Assembly: GCA_015134335.1 (NCBI GenBank)
Contig: CP043975.1
Coordinates: 196,486 to 260,485 of the forward strand
DNA from: Candidatus Stammera capleta
GTDB lineage: Bacteria > Pseudomonadota > Gammaproteobacteria > Enterobacterales > Enterobacteriaceae
DNA length: 64,000 nucleotides
Reading direction: 5' to 3'
Position numbers and translations under genes: made by a program. Positions 46,690 to 57,392 of the stretch are shown piece after piece. Position 1 is the stretch's first letter; every line of letters starts with the position of its first letter. Below the pieces are notes generated by a model, which saw only the letters and a program-made list of their open reading frames with translations, was not told the DNA's origin and searched no databases.

Positions 46690-49173
46690 TTATATTTTTA
46701 CTAAACTAATTGCTTTTTCTAAAGGTTTTAATCTAATTAAAATAATACCTTGTGTGTTTCTTTTTAATATATTTATGTTTTTATTTGATATTTTTAATAA
46801 ATTACCTTTATTAGTTAGTATTAATAATTTATAATAAATTTTATTTTTTATATATAATGCTTGGCTTACAAAACCATTTTTATTGTTTATTTTGATAGCT
46901 ATTAATCCTTTAATTCCTCTTGATTTGGTAGTAAATTCATTTATATAAGTTTGTTTACCATATCCATTTTGGGTAATTATTAAAATTAAATCATTATTAT
47001 TATTTTTCATAGGAATAATTAATGATGATTTAACTTTATCTTCTTTTGATAAATTAATAGCTTTTATACCATAAGAGTTTTTGTTCATATTACGAATGTT
47101 ATTTATAAAAAATTTTACTATTTTGCCTTTTTTGGTAATAATCATAATTTTATGATTATTTGTTTTTAATAAATGTGTATTTATAATTTTATCTTTATTT
47201 TTCAATTTTATTAAGTTAATTCCTTTTTTTCATTTAAAATTAATTTTTTTAATTAATATTTTTTTTATTATTCCTAATTTTGTGATTAATATTATATATT
47301 TAAAATTTTTTTTTTTATTAAAAGATGTTATATGATTTATTTTTTCTTTATTTTTTAAAAAATTTACAATTGGTTTACCTGTAGGAGATTGTATATAATT
47401 TAATAATTTATAAATTTTAATACATAATATTTTACCTTTATTAGTAAATAATAATATATAATAGTGAGTATTAGTTAATATCATGTTTTTTATATAATCA
47501 TTTTCTTTTAATTTTATTATTTTTTTTCCCTTTCCACCTCTTTTTTGAGTATTAAAATTAGATAATTTACTATATTTTATATATCCTGTTTTAGTAAATA
47601 AAATGATAATTTTTTTTTTTTTAATTAAATCAAATATTTTAAAATTAAAACTGTTTTTTTTTATTTTTGTTAATCTTTTATCACCAAATTTGTTTTTAAT
47701 ATTAATAAATTCTTTTTTAATAATATTTATAATTAAATTTTTATTATTTAAAATTTTTTTATATTTATTAATTTTTTTTTTAAAAAATTTATATTTAATA
47801 TATATATTATTTTGTTCTTTAATAGTTAATTTATGTAAACTTAATTTTAATATATAATTAATTTGTTTTTTAGTAAATTTATATTTTTTTTTATTATTTT
47901 TGTTTATAATATTTTTATTTAGTATATTTCATTTTTTTTTTAGTATTATTTTAAGAGCATATTTTTTATTTTCTGATTGTTTAATTATAATTAATATTTT
48001 ATCTATATTATATATACATATTAAATATCCTTTTAATATATGTAATTTATATTTATATTTTTTTAATTTAAATATAATTTTATTTTTTATAATTTGTTTT
48101 CTATATTTAATAAAAATTTTAATTATATTTTTTAAATTAAAAATTTTTGGTTTTTTTTTATATAAAGCTACCATATTAATGGTATATGAAATTTTTAAAT
48201 TAGTTAAATATATTAGTTTATTAATTAAAAATTTACGTTTAATATTTTTTTTAGATTCTATAACAATTCTAGTTCCTTTTCTATCAGATTCATCTTTTAT
48301 ATAATTTATTTCATCAATTTTTTTTTCTTTAATTAATTCTATAATTTTTTTAATAAGTATAGATTTGTTAATTTGATATGGTAATTGAGTAATAATGATA
48401 TTTTTTTTAATTTTATTATTTATTGTTATATTTTCTTTTTTTATTTTAGCTATAACTTTAATAGTTCCTTTTCCTGTTTTATAAGCATTATATAATCCAT
48501 TATTATCTTCTATAATAGCTCCTGTAGGAAAATCAGGTCCTTTAATATATTTCATTAAATTTTTTGTAGTAATATTTTTATTTTCTATATATTTAATAAA
48601 TGCTTTCATAATTTCTGTAATATTATGTGGAGGGATATTAGTTGCCATTCCAACAGCTATTCCAGTTGTTCCATTTATTAAAATATTAGGTATTTTACTA
48701 GGTAAAATTTCAGGTATATATTCAGTAGAATCATAATTATGATTAAATTTAACTGTTTTTTTTTCAATATCATTTAATAATAATGTTGTTATTTTTGACA
48801 TACGTATTTCTGTATATCTCATAGCAGCGGCGCTATCACCATCTATAGATCCAAAATTTCCTTGTCCGTCAATTAATGGATACCTCATAGAAAAGTTTTG
48901 TGCCATTCTAACTATTGAATCATATACTGCGTTATCTCCATGTGGGTGATATTTTCCTATTACATCTCCTACTATTCTTGCTGATTTTTTATATGCTTTG
49001 TTGTAGTAATTTTTAAGTATATACATTGCATATAATATTCTTCTATGTACAGGTTTTAATCCATCACGAATATCAGGTATTGCTCTATTAATAATTACAG
49101 ACATTGCATAATTTAAGTAAGAATTTTTTAGTTCTTTAGTTATATTTATATTTTTGTTTTTTTTATTATTCAT
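46690..49173 (-). CDS. gyrA: DNA gyrase subunit A
   Basis: Breakage-reunion subunit, 827 aa against 875. [46 protein letters not shown], active Tyr120 in [12 protein letters not shown], and the GyrA box QKRGGKGK in the C-terminal beta-pinwheel, which supports gyrase rather than topoisomerase IV. The quinolone-region Ser83 of E. coli is Asn81 here. The acidic C-terminal tail of E. coli is missing. It converges on pyk with a 1-bp gap. Confidence 0.97.
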
Positions 49174-49225
49174 AAAATAATATTTATTATTAAATTAATT
49201 ATATTTTTTGTAAATAAATTAATTA

Positions 49226-49268
49226 TTATACTCATATATATATAATATATATTTATATATGAGTATAA
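49226..49268. terminator. Hairpin downstream of the DUF883 gene
   Basis: A perfect 15-bp inverted repeat (49226-49240 and 49254-49268) containing ATACTCATATATA, between the DUF883 gene and the upstream end of gyrA. It probably ends the DUF883 transcript. The location just before gyrA also allows a regulatory role. Confidence 0.55.
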
Positions 49269-49274
49269 ATAAAT

Positions 49275-49547
49275 TTATTTATTGTTATTTTTATTATTAT
49301 GATTATTTTTAATTAAATATCCAATAATAATTCCAATAGATAATGATAAAATTACAGATATAAAGGGTTTTTCTTGTATATTATTTTGTAATATATTTAA
49401 AGTTTCATTAATAAATTTTTTGCTTTTATTAAGGTAATGTTTTGTTGTATTTTTAATTTTTTCATTTTGTGATATTTTTTTATATTTTTCTTTAATATTT
49501 TCTGCTGTTTCTTTAATTTTTTTTTCTGTTTTATTTAAAATATTCAT
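49275..49547 (-). CDS. DUF883 family membrane-anchored protein (ElaB/YqjD/YgaM type)
   Basis: 90 aa. A highly charged amphipathic N-terminal two-thirds (KTEKKIKETAENIKEKYKKI) is followed by EKPFISVILSLSIGIIIGYL, the C-terminal anchor of the DUF883 family (E. coli ENPWQAVGIAAGVGLLLG). ElaB, YqjD and YgaM of E. coli are tail-anchored proteins that associate with ribosomes in stationary phase. Which paralogue this is cannot be told. It lies downstream of the PTS operon on the same strand, 18 nt from manZ. Confidence 0.75.
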   Translation of the reverse strand: MNILNKTEKKIKETAENIKEKYKKISQNEKIKNTTKHYLNKSKKFINETLNILQNNIQEKPFISVILSLSIGIIIGYLIKNNHNNKNNNK

Positions 49548-49565
49548 AATTTATTTTTTATAAAT

Positions 49566-50381
49566 TTAATATAGTAATTTAAAATAATTACATATAATTC
49601 CTAATGTTATAACTAATGTCATTACTATAAGTGGATTTATTTTTTTATTAAGTAATCAAATACATATGAAAGTTAGTAATAAAGGTATAAATCCAGGTAT
49701 TAAACTATCTAATATATTTTGTAATTTTAAATTTATTATTTGTCCGTTTTTTAAATAATTAGTAATTATTATTGGAGTTTTGATTTTAGTTCATTTATTT
49801 ACTAATGCGCCTAATATAAATAAACCTAATATAGATGATCCTTCTGTTATTTTTTTTATAAAATTATTATTAATTTCTTTAATAATTTTTATACCTTTTT
49901 TATATCCAAAATGAATACCATAATATAGAAATAATAATCTAATAGTATTAAAAGATATAAAAAAGAATAAAGGACCTAAAATAGTACCAGTTAGAGCTAA
50001 ACTAGCTCCTATGGCAGCTAACATAGGTCTTATTGTACCTCAAAATATGGGATCTCCTATTCCTGCTAAAGGTCCCATTAATCCTATTTTAATATTTCTA
50101 ATAGATTTAGATTTAAATTTATAATTTTTAGATTTTTCTTTTTCTAATGCAATGGTTATACCTAAAATAGGTCCCACCATATAGGGGTGTGTATTAAAAA
50201 ATTCTAAATGTCTTTTAAATGCTTTTCGTTTTTGTATATTATTATTAGCATATAGTTTATTTAATATAGGTGTAATTGCATAACAGAAGCCTAAAGCTTG
50301 CATTCTTTCAAAATTTCATGAACCTTGTAATAAAAAACTACGTATTAGTACTCTATTAATATCTTGTTTTGTAATTTTCAT
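49566..50381 (-). CDS. manZ: PTS mannose-family permease subunit IID
   Basis: Membrane component that forms the sugar channel with IIC. 271 aa against about 283. SFLLQGSWNFERMQALGFCYAI (E. coli SLFLQGSWNFERMQALGFCFAM), HLEFFNTHPYMVGPILGITIALE, GLMGPLAGIGDPIFWGTIRPMLAAIGASLA, then LFFFISFNTIRLLFLYYGIHFGYKKG. An AGGA site lies before ATG 50381. The very strong similarity to E. coli ManZ suggests a specific, conserved substrate role. Confidence 0.96.
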
Positions 50382-50391
50382 AAAATTTCCT

Positions 50392-51201
50392 CTAATCTAA
50401 TTCATCATCTTTTATTACATTATTAGATGTTTTTTCATTAATATTTTTATATGGTATATAGTAATATTTAGGACATAGTTGTATATATATTATAGCTAAT
50501 ATAATACCTAATATTCCTAATGATATTAAATTTAAAGAACTAGTACTAGCAATTATAAAACCTAAAAAGAAAAAAATCATTAAATGTTTTTCTTTTATCA
50601 TATTAATTACCATAGCATAACCTATACTAGCCATCATATTACCTGATAAATTTAATCCATTAGTTATAAATGTAGGAACTAAATTTAATAAATATTGTAT
50701 AGTTTGTGTATTAAAGCTATAAGCAAATAACATTGATGGTAAAGAAATTCTTAATCCTTGTATTAATAAAGCAATTATATGTAAATATGATATATAAATA
50801 ATATTATCATTATTTTTAATAATTGAATCAGCTCAATGTTGGAAACTTATAGATATGCTTCTTACTATTATAGTTAATATTTGTCCTGCTGCTGCTATTG
50901 GTATAGCTAATGTAATACCAGCACCAATATTTTGTTTTCCTATAATTACTATTATTGTTGATAAAATAGCAGCTAGAGATGTATCTGGGCATACAGCTGC
51001 TCCTATATTTATTCAACCTAAGGACATTATTTCTAATGTTCCTCCTACCATAATACCAATAGGTAAATTTCCTAATATTAATCCTATTAAAGTGCTTGCT
51101 AGAATAGGTCTATGTAATTGAAACTGGTCTAGTATAGATTCTATTCCAATTATATTGCTTATTATAAAAATTAGAAATAGTTGTGTAGATGTAATTTCCA
51201 T
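50392..51201 (-). CDS. manY: PTS mannose-family permease subunit IIC
   Basis: Polytopic subunit binding the sugar, 269 aa against 266. Begins MEITSTQLFLIFIISNIIG (E. coli MEITTLQIVLVFIVACIAG) with ILDQFQLHRPILASTLIGLILGN, GGTLEIMSLGWINIGAAVCPDTSLAAI and RISLPSMLF. Ends at TAG. It is 5 nt after the IIB stop and 10 nt before manZ. TGA is used for Trp in LGWINIG. Confidence 0.96.
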
Positions 51202-51206
51202 TATTA

Positions 51207-51704
51207 TTAAACCTTATTAATATTAATATTATTTAGTATATTAATTAAATTTATTTTATTGTCATTAGGTACTTTTCGAATTTCTAATTCTATATTTAAT
51301 TTATGTAATTTATAAAAATATTTTATATCTTTTTTAGATACGCATATTGCATCTGTTATTTGTTGTTTGTTTTTTTTATATGCCATTCCTCCTATATTAA
51401 TAGATTTTATATTTGTTCCTAATTTAATAATTTTAAAACAATCTTTAGGATTAGTTAATAATAATAATACTTTATCTTTTTTATATTTAGGATTTTTATA
51501 TACTTTAATAAATTTATTAATATTAATTACATGAGAAGTAATACTAGATGGAGATACTTGTTTTAATAATTGTACTCTAAGTGAATCTTTACTAATTTTA
51601 TTATTAATTACTATTATTCTAGATATATTTAGAGTTTTGCTTCATCCAGTACATACTTGTCCGTGTATTAATCTATCATCAATTCTAGTTAGTTTTATTT
51701 TCAT
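51207..51704 (-). CDS. manX: PTS mannose-family IIB component, separate gene
   Basis: Cytoplasmic phosphotransfer domain, 165 aa. LTRIDDRLIHGQV carries the phosphorylated His14 (His175 of E. coli ManX), then VSPSSITSHVININKFIKVYKNPKY, LLLLTNPKD and SINIGGMAYKK. In E. coli IIA and IIB are fused in ManX; here a TAA at 51706-51708 ends IIA and this gene restarts at ATG 51704. The stop is unambiguous even under code 4. The match to the ManX B domain is nearly full-length, so it looks functional. Confidence 0.9.
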
Positions 51705-51705
51705 A

Positions 51706-52131
51706 TTATTTTTTTTTATTTTTATTTATATTAAAATTTGTACTTTTTATTCCTTTGATTCCATTGTTAAGAGCAATTTTAATTAATTTATTAATTGAAG
51801 TATTTGTGTTTCTTGACATTATTGTTTCTAGTAACATTGGTATATTAGTACCTGATATTATTTCTGCTATAATATTTTTTTTATAATTTAATAATCTATT
51901 TGCTGCATTATAAGGACTTCCTCCTAATATATCTACGAAAAATATAATATTTTTATTATTACAATATTTTTTAATATAATTTTTATATTTTTTAATAATA
52001 TTATCAATATTTTCATTACTTAAAAAATTTATTGCTTTAATATTTTTTTGAGTTCCTATTATTAATTCTATTGTATTAAGTATTTCTGTTGCTAAATTTC
52101 CATGCATACAAATTATTATTGAAGTTTTCAT
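51706..52131 (-). CDS. manX: PTS mannose-family IIA component, separate gene
   Basis: 141 aa; phosphoryl acceptor from HPr. ICMHGNLATEILNTIELIIG carries His10 (E. coli IGTHGWAAEQLLKTAEMLLG), followed by FFVDILGGSPYNAANRL, ISGTNIPMLLETIMSRNT and NNGIKGIKS. A short Lys-rich tail replaces the Ala-Pro linker of E. coli ManX. First gene of a four-gene IIA-IIB-IIC-IID operon. HPr and enzyme I must be encoded elsewhere. Confidence 0.92.
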   Translation of the reverse strand: MKTSIIICMHGNLATEILNTIELIIGTQKNIKAINFLSNENIDNIIKKYKNYIKKYCNNKNIIFFVDILGGSPYNAANRLLNYKKNIIAEIISGTNIPMLLETIMSRNTNTSINKLIKIALNNGIKGIKSTNFNINKNKKK

Positions 52132-52231
52132 TTTTTATTTTTTCTTAATTTATTTTATATAATCAATAATTTTATTTTAAAAATATGTTATTATTTATAA
52201 TAATAAATATAGTTATTAATGTACTATATAT

Positions 52232-53533
52232 TTATATTTTAGAAAAATTTTTATAGTATATATTTAAATTTTTAAATTTATTAATATTAATATTTTGTGG
52301 TATATTCATTATATTATCTATTTTTACAGAAATAATAGTTGATATATAGTTTAGTGCAAATCATAATTTAGTATTAAATAATAATAATTTTTTATGAGTT
52401 AATTTAGTTATAATAAATAAATTTAAAATATATATAATTAATTTACTTATACTTTTTAATAAATAACTTATTATTATTAATTTTGAATATATTAATACTT
52501 TTTTTTTTATATAATTACCTAATGTTAATTTGTTGTATATAATTGATAAAATTGGTCCAAATATTGTTATTAATAATGTGTTTAATGATTTAAATTGTTC
52601 AGGTTTTAAATTATATAAAAAAATATTTGTATAAAAATTTTTTATTTTAAAAATTTTTAATGAAGTAGTAATTAAATTATATAGTATAAAGAATAAATTA
52701 GATTCAAATAATAAAATTATTGTTACTAAAATAATTTTTTTTATTATGGAATTTAAATAAAGAAAAATTTCTAGAATTTTAATAAATAATAATGATATTA
52801 TTATTTTAAATATAAAATTTATTAAAATTATATTATTAATTATTAAATTTGAAAAAATAGTTAATAATATAAAAAAAATTATTAAGTAATTTATATATAT
52901 AATATTAATTTGTTCAAAATATAATTTTGATACTAATTTACTAATATAATTAATATAATACATTAATATTATTAATGTTATTATTAAAGATATAAATGAA
53001 AAAAAAAATGTAATTTTAAAAACTAATTTATAATTTATTCAAGGAGTAATTAATGTTGAAAATAATCATAATATATTAATATAGATATAATATAATGTAT
53101 ATCAACTATATATATTATATTTATTTTGTTTTTTTTTATATATTTTTGATAATATAAGTGATGTGCTAGTTTTTAAAAACGCATTACTTATAGATATTAT
53201 AATTAAACATAAATAGATAAAGTATAATTTATTACAATATAATAATATTATGATATATTCTAGTAATAATAAAATTAGACTAAAAATAATATTTTTTAGA
53301 ATTAAAATGTTATTATCTATTAATTCTAATAATATTATTAAACTATATAAAATTGCTTTAAATGAATAAAATAGGTTTATATATTTTTGTTTATATAAAT
53401 TTAATTGTTTTATTAAATATATTATAAGTATAGATTGTAGTATATAAAAAGAAAAACGTTTTCATAATTTTAAATTAAATAAAAAATAAAATAATTTTTG
53501 TTTTTTAAATATATTTTTTATATTTTTAATCAT
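52232..53533 (-). CDS. POT/PTR2-family transporter with altered proton-coupling motif
   Basis: 433 aa against about 500 in E. coli DtpA. The fold is recognised by LKLWKRFSFYILQSILIIYLIKQLNL (E. coli [26 protein letters not shown]), WYTLYYIYINI (MYYMSVNIGS), and FFILYNLITTSLKIFKIKNFYTNI followed by LKPEQFKSLNTLLITIFGPILSIIY (E. coli [45 protein letters not shown]). The ExxER motif needed for proton coupling is Lys-xx-Lys-Arg here. About 12 hydrophobic segments. It may carry peptides by another mechanism, or be decaying. Confidence 0.8.
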
Positions 53534-53554
53534 TTTTTTTTATTATTACTTTAA

Positions 53555-54583
53555 TTATTTATTAATTAAAATTTTTATTATATCTCCATTTTTTATTATA
53601 TAATTTTTATTTTTTATTAATAATTTTCCTTTTTCTTTACAATTATTTCATCCTTTATATTTTATAAAGTTTTTATAACTAATTACTTGTGATTTAATAA
53701 ATTTTTTATTAAAATCACTATGTATTAATTTAGCTGCTTTATGTGAAGTTGTTTTTTTATTTATTATTCATATTCTAGATTCTAGTTTATTAATAGTAAA
53801 AAAGAATTGTTTTTTTGTTAATTTAAAACATAATTTTTTTATATTATATAATTTTATATTTTTTTTATTAATTTTTTTATTAAAATATTTTTTAATATTT
53901 AAAGTAAATATATATTTTTTATGATTTATGTCTTTAATATATTTGTATATTTTTTTATTAATTATATTTTTTTTAATTTTTTTTTTAATATTTAATATAT
54001 ATATTTTTGGTTTTAGACTAATTAAGTTTAATATATTAATTTTTTGAAATTCATTTTTATTAAATTTATTAATTTTTATATAATTATATTTTTCTATATG
54101 TTGTATACATTTTTTTATTATATTTTTATTAATATTAATATTATTGATATTATTTTCAAGAGTTATTAAATCATATAATAATATTTCATTGTTTATATTT
54201 TTTATTTCTTTTTTTATTTTATTTTTTTGTTGTTTATTTTTATTAAATTTATTTTGATAGTTAAATATTCCTATTATATGTATTAAAATATTACTTTTTT
54301 TTATATATTTAAAAATATTATTACCTAATCCTTTTCCTACATATGAGTTTTTTATTATTCCAGGTATATCAATAATTTGTAATTTAGGTCATTTAAATAT
54401 TTTGTTAATACATATATTTGCTATATTGTATAATTTTTTATATTTAAATTTTGTATATCCTTTGTTAGGATTTATCGTACTAAAAGGGTAGTTTTTTATA
54501 ATACATTTTTTTTTAGTTAAAATAGAGAATAATGTAGATTTACCTATGTTTGGAAATCCAATTATTCCGCATTTTATGTTCAT
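53555..54583 (-). CDS. ychF: Ribosome-binding ATPase YchF
   Basis: OBG-family ATPase linked to ribosome function and redox stress. 342 aa against 363. CGIIGFPNIGKSTLFSIL (E. coli CGIVGLPNVGKSTLFNAL), NYPFSTINPNKG, IIDIPGI, SYVGKGLGNNIF with the family GxGLGN motif, then the C-terminal TGS domain with WIINKKTTSHKAAKLIHSDFNKKFIKSQVI (E. coli [30 protein letters not shown]). In E. coli it follows pth; here pth is 2 kb away. Confidence 0.95.
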
Positions 54584-54694
54584 TTTTTATATTATTTTTT
54601 TGTTTATTAATAATAATTATTATATAATAATTTATTATATTAATAATATAAATATTATATATTAATTATAATTAAAAATTATAGATAAATTAAT

Positions 54695-55321
54695 ATGTTG
54701 ATTAAATTAGAAAAGAAACTTTTTAATATAGCTAGTTCTATTTATGGGTATTCTATATTAGATTTAATAAATATAAGTAATTATAAATATTTTAAAAAAT
54801 ATAAATTAGATAAAGGTTTTATAGGTAAATTAATTGAATTTTTTTTGATTGGATATTTAAATATTAATAAAAAAGGAAATATTTGTGATTTAGATATTTT
54901 AAATTTAGAAATTAAAATTTTAAGTTTTAACTTTAATTTATGTATTAATAATGATATTTCATTAATTAAATTTAATATTTTTAAGTTTATAGATTTTTTT
55001 ACTTTAAAAAAAATATTATTAAAATTTTATAAAATTATGTGGATACCTATTATAGGGGATAGTTTAGATAATAAAATTATAGGTAAAGCTTTTATATCAA
55101 AATTAAATATTTTAAATTTATTTAAAATATTTAATGAATTAAATAAATCAAAAATTAAAAATACATTTAATAAGTATTTTAATAATAAAATTAATAATAT
55201 TTATACTAATACTTTTAGATTTCAATATAAATATAATAAAGATTTTATTAATATAAATTTATTTATTAGAAAAAGTTTTATTAAAAATTTTATTAAAAAA
55301 AATAATATAATAATTTTATAG
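54695..55321 (+). CDS. mutH: DNA mismatch repair endonuclease MutH
   Basis: Nicks the unmethylated strand at hemimethylated GATC. 208 aa against 229. The catalytic residues are in place: Glu48 in GFIGKLIEFFLIG (E. coli GWIGVLLEIWLGA), Asp65, Glu72 and Lys74 in CDLDILNLEIKIL (E. coli DFAALGVELKTI), with the correct D-x6-E-x-K spacing. MWIPIIGD corresponds to LWIPVEGE and a C-terminal KNTFN segment is degraded. MutS, MutL and Dam are not in this window. A MutH/Sau3AI-type restriction enzyme is less likely given the match. Confidence 0.88.
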   Translation: MLIKLEKKLFNIASSIYGYSILDLINISNYKYFKKYKLDKGFIGKLIEFFLIGYLNINKKGNICDLDILNLEIKILSFNFNLCINNDISLIKFNIFKFIDFFTLKKILLKFYKIMWIPIIGDSLDNKIIGKAFISKLNILNLFKIFNELNKSKIKNTFNKYFNNKINNIYTNTFRFQYKYNKDFININLFIRKSFIKNFIKKNNIIIL

Positions 55322-55325
55322 TATT

Positions 55326-56693
55326 TTAAATATTTTTTAAAGTTGGAAAAAATATAATTTCTTTAATAGTATTTATTTTTCCTAAAATCATTATTAATCT
55401 ATCTATTCCAATACCTATTCCTGCAGTAGGTGGTAGTCCGTATTTTAAAGCTTCTATATAATTTTTATCATAGTTTATATTTTTATTTTTTATTTGTTTT
55501 ATAAATCTTTTTTTTTGTTCTTTGTAATTGTTTAATTCTGAAAAACCATTAGCTATTTCATATCCGTTAATAAATAATTCAAATCTATCAGAAATATTTT
55601 TATTGTATTTATTTTTTAATGCTAATGGAGAAGTTTCAATAGAATATTCAGTTATAAATGTAGGTTGAATAAGTTTTTTTTCTGTTGTTAATTTAAATAT
55701 TTTTTCAATAATTTTATTATTTGATAATTTAATATTTATATTTAATTTAATAGCTATTTTTTTAATATATTTTTTGTTATCTAGTTCTTTAATATTTTTA
55801 AATAAAGAACTATATTTATATATAGCTTTTTTAATAGTTAATACTTTATATTTTTTATAGAAAAAAATTTTGTTATTTTTAATTGTTATATATGTTTTAT
55901 TTTTATGAATATTTTGAAATAAATAGTTAATTATTTTTTGTATTAGTTTCATCATATATTTATAATTTGAATATGCTTTATAAATTTCTATCATAGTAAA
56001 TTCAGGATTATGTGTTGTTGATATTCCTTCGTTTCTGAAATTTCTATTTAATTCAAATATTTTAGTAAATCCTCCTATAATTAATTTTTTTAAATATAAT
56101 TCAGGTGCTATTCTAAGATACATTTTCATATTTAATTTTTTATGATATGTAATAAATGGTTTTGCTATAGCTCCTCCAGGAATAGGATGCAACATTGGAG
56201 TTTCTACTTCTAAATAATTATTATTATTAAGATATTTACGTATTAAATATAAAATTTTAATTCTTAATAAGAAGTTTTTTTTAGTTTTTGAATTAATAAT
56301 TAAATCTAAATATCTTTTTCTAAATTTAGTATTTTTTTTTTTTAATTTATTATATTTATCAGGTAAATGTAATTTTATTTTTACTAATTTTTTTATATAT
56401 TTGCATTTAATTGTTAATTCATTTGTGTTTGTTTTGAATAAAAATCCTTTTATATATATTATATCGCCTATATTACTATTTTTAATTATTTTAATATATT
56501 TATGTTTTAAAATTTTTTTATTTGCCAATATTTGTATATTATTTTTAATATCTTGTAAATTAAAAAAGATATTTTGTTTCATTATTCTTTTAGAAATAAT
56601 TCTACCTGAAAATTTAATTTTTAAATTTAATTTTTCTATAATATTTTTAGGTTTATTTTTATATAATTTAATTATATAAGATATATTTTTCAT
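55326..56693 (-). CDS. lysS: Lysine-tRNA ligase (class II)
   Basis: 455 aa against 505 in E. coli. OB-fold N-terminal domain reduced; LSGRI is FSGRI here. Catalytic motifs: KFRKRYLDLI, FLEVETPML as YLEVETPMLHPIPGGAIAKPF, YLRIAPELYLKKLIIGGFTKIFELNRNFRNEGISTTHNPEFTMIE and GLPPTAGIGIGIDRLIMI. In E. coli prfB is directly upstream; here pth is upstream and prfB is absent, which agrees with the recoding of UGA. Confidence 0.97.
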   Translation of the reverse strand: MKNISYIIKLYKNKPKNIIEKLNLKIKFSGRIISKRIMKQNIFFNLQDIKNNIQILANKKILKHKYIKIIKNSNIGDIIYIKGFLFKTNTNELTIKCKYIKKLVKIKLHLPDKYNKLKKKNTKFRKRYLDLIINSKTKKNFLLRIKILYLIRKYLNNNNYLEVETPMLHPIPGGAIAKPFITYHKKLNMKMYLRIAPELYLKKLIIGGFTKIFELNRNFRNEGISTTHNPEFTMIEIYKAYSNYKYMMKLIQKIINYLFQNIHKNKTYITIKNNKIFFYKKYKVLTIKKAIYKYSSLFKNIKELDNKKYIKKIAIKLNINIKLSNNKIIEKIFKLTTEKKLIQPTFITEYSIETSPLALKNKYNKNISDRFELFINGYEIANGFSELNNYKEQKKRFIKQIKNKNINYDKNYIEALKYGLPPTAGIGIGIDRLIMILGKINTIKEIIFFPTLKNI

Positions 56694-56701
56694 TATATTA
56701 T

Positions 56702-57265
56702 TTAATATTGTTTAGAATTTATTATATTTTGTATCTTATTAAAATTATTTTTTATTATTAGTTTTTTTATATATTTAATATTCATTTTTATAGATTTAAC
56801 AATTAAATTTTTTTCTTTAGTAGGTGGAATACTTAGTACATATTTTTTTAAATTATTTGTATTATAAGGTTTACCTATTCCTATTCTAAGTTGATAAAAG
56901 TTATATTTTATGTATTTTATAATATTTTTAATACCGTTATGTGTATTATTTTTATTTTTATTATTAATTATAATTTTTGATTTACCTATATTTAGGTTAA
57001 TATCATCATGTATTATTAAAATATTTTTATTATTGTAATTTAAGTATTTTTTTATTTTATATATATGAAAACCATACTTATTAATATAAGTATTTGGAAT
57101 ATATATATATATTTTTTTTTTTTTTATATTTAATTTATATAGTTTATTTAAAATAATATTATGTAATTTAATAAATTTTTTTATAAATCATATTCCTACA
57201 TTATGTCTGGTATTATTATATTTTTTATTTTTGTTTCCTAATCCAATTATTAATTTTATATTCAT
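56702..57265 (-). CDS. pth: Peptidyl-tRNA hydrolase
   Basis: Recycles peptidyl-tRNAs dropped from ribosomes. 187 aa against 194. IIGLGNKNKKYNNTRHNVGIWF with Asn11 and His21 catalytic (E. coli [22 protein letters not shown]), LIIHDDINLNIGK with the catalytic Asp, HNGIKNIIKY and FYQLRIGIGKP. Immediately upstream of lysS, 8 nt apart. Confidence 0.96.
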
Positions 57266-57392
57266 ATTTATAAATTTAATTTAAATTACTTTAATATATA
57301 TTATATAATATTTATATATTATATAAAAAAATTAAATAAATTATATATAATATAAAATTTAGTATATAAAATTAGTTATTATATTAAAATTT

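Noticed and set aside
47603-48304. Two plus-strand membrane-protein-like frames inside gyrA
   Set aside because: They lie wholly within the conserved gyrA coding sequence on the other strand and resemble no family.
50828-51121. Small open frames on both strands inside manY
   Set aside because: They overlap the strongly conserved IIC permease in other frames.
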